NCBI RefSeq assembly: GCF_001559075.2
Contig: NZ_CP014015.2
Span: 62,001-126,000, forward strand
DNA: 64,000 nt
From: Citrobacter amalonaticus
Lineage (GTDB): Bacteria; Pseudomonadota; Gammaproteobacteria; Enterobacterales; Enterobacteriaceae
Direction of reading: 5' to 3'
Position numbers and translations under genes: made by a program. Positions 59,247 to 64,000 of this stretch are shown here, piece by piece (position 1 is the stretch's first letter; each line of letters opens with the position of its first letter). Below the pieces are notes generated by a model. It ran no database searches. It was not told the origin of the DNA and worked only from the letters and a program-made list of their open reading frames with translations.

Positions 59247-62200
59247 TGCAGGTGTTACCTCCAAGCAGCACGGGCGGCCCGTCGCGCCTGTTTATTATGC
59301 GTCCTGTCGCCACCACGCTGCTGATGGTGGCGATTCTCCTCGCCGGGATCATCGGCTATCGTTTCCTGCCCGTTTCCGCGCTGCCGGAGGTGGACTATCC
59401 CACCATTCAGGTGGTGACGTTGTATCCTGGCGCCAGTCCGGATGTGATGACCTCTGCGGTCACCGCGCCGCTGGAACGTCAGTTTGGCCAGATGTCCGGA
59501 CTGAAACAGATGTCGTCGCAAAGCTCCGGCGGCGCGTCGGTGGTGACGCTCCAGTTCCAGTTGACCCTGCCGCTGGATGTGGCCGAACAGGAAGTTCAGG
59601 CGGCCATTAACGCCGCCACCAACCTGCTGCCGGGCGACCTGCCGAACCCGCCGGTCTACAGCAAGGTCAACCCTGCCGATCCGCCGATCATGACGCTGGC
59701 GGTGACCTCTACCGCCATGCCGATGACCCAGGTAGAAGACATGGTTGAAACCCGCGTGGCGCAGAAAATCTCCCAGGTCTCCGGCGTCGGGTTAGTGACG
59801 CTCTCCGGCGGTCAACGTCCGGCGGTCCGCGTGAAACTCAATGCGCAGGCCATTGCCGCGCTGGGCCTGACCAGCGAAACCGTCCGCACGGCGATTACCG
59901 GCGCGAACGTCAACTCCGCCAAGGGCAGCCTTGATGGCCCTACTCGCGCGGTGACGCTCTCAGCGAACGATCAGATGCAGTCTGCCGACGAATACCGCCA
60001 GCTCATTATTGCTTACCAGAACGGCGCGCCGGTTCGTCTGGGCGATGTCGCTACCGTTGAACAAGGGGCAGAAAACAGCTGGCTCGGCGCATGGGCAAAT
60101 AAAGAACAGGCTATTGTGATGAACGTCCAGCGCCAGCCTGGCGCTAACATCATCTCAACGGCAGACAGCATTCATCAGATGTTGCCACAGCTTAAAGAGA
60201 GCCTGCCGAAATCGGTGAACGTGACGGTACTGTCCGACCGCACCACCAACATCCGCGCCTCGGTGAGCGACACCCAGTTCGAGTTAATGCTGGCCATCGC
60301 GCTGGTCGTGATGATCATCTATCTGTTCCTGCGCAATATTCCCGCCACCATTATCCCCGGCGTTGCCGTCCCGCTGTCGCTGATCGGCACGTTTGCAGTG
60401 ATGGTGTTTCTCGATTTCTCCATCAACAACCTGACGCTAATGGCGCTGACCATTGCCACCGGCTTTGTGGTGGATGATGCGATTGTGGTGATCGAAAACA
60501 TTTCGCGCTATATCGAAAAAGGGGAAAAACCGCTGACGGCCGCGCTGAAAGGGGCCGGAGAAATCGGCTTTACCATTATCTCATTGACCTTCTCGCTGAT
60601 TGCGGTCCTGATCCCGCTGCTGTTCATGGGCGATATCGTGGGGCGTCTGTTCCGCGAATTTGCCGTGACGCTGGCGGTGGCGATTTTAATCTCTGCGGTG
60701 GTGTCGTTAACTCTGACGCCAATGATGTGCGCCAGAATGCTGAGCCAGGAGTCGTTGCGTAAGCAAAACCGCTTCTCCCGCGCGTCGGAGAAAATGTTTG
60801 ACCGTGTGATTGCCGGTTACGGACACTGGCTGGCGAAGGTGCTGAACCATCCCTGGCTGACGCTGAGCGTGGCGCTGGGCACCCTGCTGTTAAGCATCAT
60901 GCTGTGGGTGTTTATTCCAAAAGGCTTCTTCCCGATCCAGGATAACGGCATCATTCAGGGCACGTTGCAGGCGCCGCAGTCCAGTTCCTTTACCAGTATG
61001 GCCCAGCGCCAGCGGCAGGTGTCGGACGTGATACTGAAAGATCCGGCGGTTGAAAGCCTGACCTCCTTTGTCGGCGTCGATGGCACCAACCCGTCGCTGA
61101 ACAGCGCGCGTCTGCAAATCAACCTGAAACCGCTCGACGAACGTGATGATCGCGTCCAGAAGGTGATCGCCCGTTTGCAGGACGCCGTGGCGAGAGTACC
61201 GGGCGTCGACTTGTATCTGCAACCGACGCAGGATCTGACGATCGATACACAGGTCAGCCGCACGCAGTATCAGTTCACGCTGCAGGCCACCTCGCTGGAT
61301 GCCCTCAGCACCTGGGTGCCGCAACTGATGGAAAAACTGCAGGCGTTGCCGCAGCTTTCTGACGTCAGCAGTGACTGGCAGGATCAGGGCCTGGTGGCGT
61401 ATGTGAATGTCGATCGCGACAGCGCCAGTCGGCTGGGGATCAGCATGGCGGATGTCGATAATGCGCTGTATAACGCCTTCGGTCAGCGCCTGATTTCTAC
61501 GATCTACACCCAGGCGAATCAGTATCGCGTGGTGCTGGAACACAATACCGAAACTACGCCTGGGCTGGCGGCGCTCGATTCGATCCGTCTGACCAGCAGC
61601 GACGGCGGCATGGTGCCGCTCAGCGCCATCGCTAAAATTGAGCAGCGCTTCGCGCCGCTCTCGATTAACCATCTGGATCAGTTCCCGGTCACCACTATCT
61701 CGTTTAACGTTCCGGACGGTTATTCGCTGGGCGATGCAGTTCAGTCAATTCTCGATACCGAAAAAACGCTGAATCTGCCCGTGGATATCACCACTCAGTT
61801 CCAGGGCAGCACCCTCGCCTTCCAGGCGGCGTTGAGCAGCACCATCTGGTTGATTGTCGCGGCGGTGGTGGCGATGTATATCGTGCTCGGCGTGCTGTAC
61901 GAAAGCTTTATTCACCCGATCACCATTCTCTCTACGCTGCCCACGGCGGGGGTCGGCGCGTTGCTGGCGCTGATGATTGCCGGGAGCGAACTCGGCGTGA
62001 TCGCCATTATCGGCATTATTTTGCTGATCGGCATCGTGAAGAAAAATGCCATCATGATGATCGACTTTGCCCTTGCTGCTGAGCGCGAACAGGGGATGGC
62101 GCCGCGCGAGGCGATTTTCCAGGCCTGTCTGCTGCGTTTTCGTCCGATTCTGATGACCACGCTGGCAGCGCTGCTGGGCGCACTGCCACTGATGCTGAGC

Positions 62201-62368
62201 ACCGGCGTGGGGGCAGAACTGCGCCGTCCGCTGGGGATTGGTATGGTGGGCGGCTTACTGGTCAGCCAGGTGTTGACACTGTTCACCACCCCGGTTATCT
62301 ATCTGCTGTTTGACCGCCTGTCGCTATATATGAAAAACCGCTTCTCTCACCGGGAAGAGGAGGCGTAA
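59246..62368 (+). CDS. mdtB: RND multidrug efflux subunit MdtB
   Basis: 1040-residue proton-driven pump subunit with twelve TM helices and two large periplasmic loops. TM1 lies around residues 25-45 (ATTLLMVAILLAGIIGYRFL). The proton-relay Asp pair is in TM4 (FVVDDAIVVIENISRYIE, about residue 410), and a matching Lys is in TM10 (LIGIVKKNAIMMIDFAL, near 935). It works as a heterotrimer with MdtC (two MdtB, one MdtC) to export bile salts, novobiocin and similar compounds. Starts one base before mdtA ends and abuts mdtC. Confidence 0.97.
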   Translation: MQVLPPSSTGGPSRLFIMRPVATTLLMVAILLAGIIGYRFLPVSALPEVDYPTIQVVTLYPGASPDVMTSAVTAPLERQFGQMSGLKQMSSQSSGGASVVTLQFQLTLPLDVAEQEVQAAINAATNLLPGDLPNPPVYSKVNPADPPIMTLAVTSTAMPMTQVEDMVETRVAQKISQVSGVGLVTLSGGQRPAVRVKLNAQAIAALGLTSETVRTAITGANVNSAKGSLDGPTRAVTLSANDQMQSADEYRQLIIAYQNGAPVRLGDVATVEQGAENSWLGAWANKEQAIVMNVQRQPGANIISTADSIHQMLPQLKESLPKSVNVTVLSDRTTNIRASVSDTQFELMLAIALVVMIIYLFLRNIPATIIPGVAVPLSLIGTFAVMVFLDFSINNLTLMALTIATGFVVDDAIVVIENISRYIEKGEKPLTAALKGAGEIGFTIISLTFSLIAVLIPLLFMGDIVGRLFREFAVTLAVAILISAVVSLTLTPMMCARMLSQESLRKQNRFSRASEKMFDRVIAGYGHWLAKVLNHPWLTLSVALGTLLLSIMLWVFIPKGFFPIQDNGIIQGTLQAPQSSSFTSMAQRQRQVSDVILKDPAVESLTSFVGVDGTNPSLNSARLQINLKPLDERDDRVQKVIARLQDAVARVPGVDLYLQPTQDLTIDTQVSRTQYQFTLQATSLDALSTWVPQLMEKLQALPQLSDVSSDWQDQGLVAYVNVDRDSASRLGISMADVDNALYNAFGQRLISTIYTQANQYRVVLEHNTETTPGLAALDSIRLTSSDGGMVPLSAIAKIEQRFAPLSINHLDQFPVTTISFNVPDGYSLGDAVQSILDTEKTLNLPVDITTQFQGSTLAFQAALSSTIWLIVAAVVAMYIVLGVLYESFIHPITILSTLPTAGVGALLALMIAGSELGVIAIIGIILLIGIVKKNAIMMIDFALAAEREQGMAPREAIFQACLLRFRPILMTTLAALLGALPLMLSTGVGAELRRPLGIGMVGGLLVSQVLTLFTTPVIYLLFDRLSLYMKNRFSHREEEA

Positions 62369-64000
62369 ATGAAGTTTTTCGCGCTTTTCATTTACCGTCC
62401 GGTGGCGACAATTTTAATCTCTCTCGCCATCACCCTCTGCGGCGTGCTGGGGTTTCGACTGTTGCCTGTCGCCCCGCTGCCGCAGGTCGATTTTCCGGTG
62501 ATTATGGTCAGCGCCTCGCTGCCGGGAGCCTCGCCGGAGACCATGGCATCCTCCGTCGCAACGCCGCTGGAGCGCTCACTGGGGCGCATTGCCGGGGTCA
62601 GTGAGATGACCTCAAGCAGTTCCCTCGGCAGCACGCGCATCATTTTACAATTTAACTTCGATCGCGATATCAACGGCGCGGCGCGAGATGTGCAGGCAGC
62701 GATAAATGCGGCGCAAAGTCTGCTGCCAAGCGGCATGCCGAGCCGACCAACTTACCGCAAAGCCAATCCGTCCGACGCGCCGATCATGATTCTGACGCTG
62801 ACCTCGGAGACATATTCGCAAGGTGAGCTATACGACTTCGCCTCAACCCAACTGGCGCAGACCATCGCGCAAATCGACGGTGTCGGCGACGTTGACGTAG
62901 GCGGCAGCTCGCTGCCCGCCGTGCGCATCGGGTTGAATCCGCAGGCGCTGTTTAACCAGGGCGTCTCACTGGATGAGGTACGCACCGCCATCAGCAACGC
63001 TAACGTGCGCAAACCGCAAGGGGCGCTGGAAGATTCCACGCATCGCTGGCAGATCCAGACCAATGACGAACTCAAAACGGCGGCGGAATATCAGCCACTG
63101 GTGATTCATTACAACAATGGCGGCGCCGTACGGCTGGGTGATGTCGCCACGGTGACGGACTCGGTACAGGATGTCCGCAACGCCGGGATGACCAACGCCA
63201 AACCGGCGATTTTGCTGATGATCCGCAAACTGCCGGAAGCCAACATTATCCAGACGGTCGACAGCATTCGGGCCAGACTCCCGGAGTTGCAGTCCACCAT
63301 CCCGGCGTCGATTGATATGCAAATCGCCCAGGATCGCTCGCCAACCATCCGCGCCTCGCTGGAAGAGGTTGAGCAGACGCTGGTCATTTCCGTGGCGCTG
63401 GTCATTCTGGTGGTCTTTCTGTTCCTGCGCTCCGGACGTGCCACGCTGATCCCCGCCGTGGCGGTTCCGGTTTCGTTAATTGGCACCTTTGCCGCGATGT
63501 ATCTGTGCGGATTCAGCCTCAATAACCTGTCGCTGATGGCGCTGACCATCGCCACCGGCTTTGTGGTAGATGACGCCATCGTGGTGCTGGAAAATATCTC
63601 ACGTCATCTGGAAGCCGGAATGAAACCCTTGCAGGCCGCGCTGCAGGGGACGCGTGAAGTGGGCTTTACCGTGCTGTCTATGAGCCTGTCGCTGGTTGCC
63701 GTGTTCCTGCCGTTGCTGCTGATGGGCGGGCTGCCGGGACGATTACTGCGTGAATTTGCCGTCACGCTGTCGGTGGCGATTGGTATCTCGCTGCTGGTTT
63801 CGCTCACGCTCACCCCAATGATGTGCGGCTGGATGCTGAAATCCAGCCAGCCGCGGGAGCAGAAACGGCTGCGCGGATTTGGCCGCATGCTGGTCGCACT
63901 GCAACAGGGCTACGGTAAGTCGCTGAAATGGGTGCTCAACCATACGCGACTGGTCGGCGTGGTGCTGCTCGGCACTATTGCACTGAATATCTGGCTCTAC
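62369..64000 (+). CDS. mdtC: RND multidrug efflux subunit MdtC, N-terminal part cut by the window edge
   Basis: Open reading frame from ATG 62369, directly after the mdtB stop, to the end of the window without a stop: 544 of about 1025 residues. It begins MKFFALFIYRPVATILISLA; the first periplasmic loop and TM2-TM6 are present, including FVVDDAIVVLENISRHLE in TM4. Sequence is clearly paralogous to MdtB. The E. coli order predicts mdtD and baeSR next. Confidence 0.96.
   Translation, partial: MKFFALFIYRPVATILISLAITLCGVLGFRLLPVAPLPQVDFPVIMVSASLPGASPETMASSVATPLERSLGRIAGVSEMTSSSSLGSTRIILQFNFDRDINGAARDVQAAINAAQSLLPSGMPSRPTYRKANPSDAPIMILTLTSETYSQGELYDFASTQLAQTIAQIDGVGDVDVGGSSLPAVRIGLNPQALFNQGVSLDEVRTAISNANVRKPQGALEDSTHRWQIQTNDELKTAAEYQPLVIHYNNGGAVRLGDVATVTDSVQDVRNAGMTNAKPAILLMIRKLPEANIIQTVDSIRARLPELQSTIPASIDMQIAQDRSPTIRASLEEVEQTLVISVALVILVVFLFLRSGRATLIPAVAVPVSLIGTFAAMYLCGFSLNNLSLMALTIATGFVVDDAIVVLENISRHLEAGMKPLQAALQGTREVGFTVLSMSLSLVAVFLPLLLMGGLPGRLLREFAVTLSVAIGISLLVSLTLTPMMCGWMLKSSQPREQKRLRGFGRMLVALQQGYGKSLKWVLNHTRLVGVVLLGTIALNIWLY

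Overview
The window is a chromosomal segment from an enterobacterium close to Escherichia, Salmonella and Citrobacter. Most flanking proteins match my memory of the E. coli K-12 proteins almost residue for residue, and the gene order is the classical his - wzzB - ugd - gnd - O-antigen - galF - colanic acid - yegH - asmA - dcd - udk - dgcE - alkA - yegD - mdtABC arrangement. Citrobacter is my best guess for the genus. That is inference; the sequence alone does not prove it.

Layout. (1) 1-3056: the distal his operon on the plus strand (hisB tail, hisH, hisA, hisF, hisI), closed by a strong bidirectional terminator. (2) 3120-7057, minus strand: wzzB, ugd and gnd, the housekeeping border of the O-antigen locus. 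ugd has a perfect PmrA box and a good RcsAB-like box upstream. (3) 7207-21479, minus strand: a visibly AT-rich, tightly coupled O-antigen operon transcribed from a promoter and JUMPstart/ops element next to galF. Order of transcription: tviB-like dehydrogenase, tviC/wbpP-like epimerase, rmlB, rmlA, vioA, a WbqC-family gene, a GNAT acyltransferase, wzx, a GT2 glycosyltransferase, wzy, an asparagine-synthase-like amidotransferase and two GT4 glycosyltransferases. (4) 21904-46020, minus strand: galF, then the complete colanic acid (M-antigen) cluster from wza (first transcribed) to wcaM (last), with its own JUMPstart. Its gene junctions carry REP/BIME repeats and two ERIC elements. (5) 46698-64000, mostly plus strand: yegH, (minus) asmA, dcd, udk, then dgcE, (minus) alkA, yegD, a single Ibs/Sib type I toxin-antitoxin locus, and mdtA, mdtB and the first part of mdtC, which runs off the window.

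How the genes work together. The O-antigen genes predict a heteropolymer containing N-acetylgalactosaminuronic acid (TviB/TviC-like), probably amidated by the AsnB-like protein, and 4-amino-4,6-dideoxyglucose (RmlA, RmlB, VioA), whose amino group is probably acylated by the WbqC-like and GNAT proteins. Three glycosyltransferases plus the absence of a local initiating transferase fit a four-sugar, WecA-initiated unit, flipped by Wzx, polymerised by Wzy and length-controlled by WzzB. GalF, Ugd, CpsB/CpsG, Gmd and Fcl supply sugar nucleotides to the neighbouring colanic acid pathway. Both polysaccharide operons carry ops elements, so RfaH should act on both.

The most notable items are the predicted aminoacyl-type modification in the O-antigen locus, the stacked PmrA/Rcs sites before ugd, the Ibs/Sib locus too short for ordinary gene calling, and the repeat-laden junctions of the colanic acid operon. 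I found no CRISPR array, prophage, insertion sequence, tRNA or rRNA.
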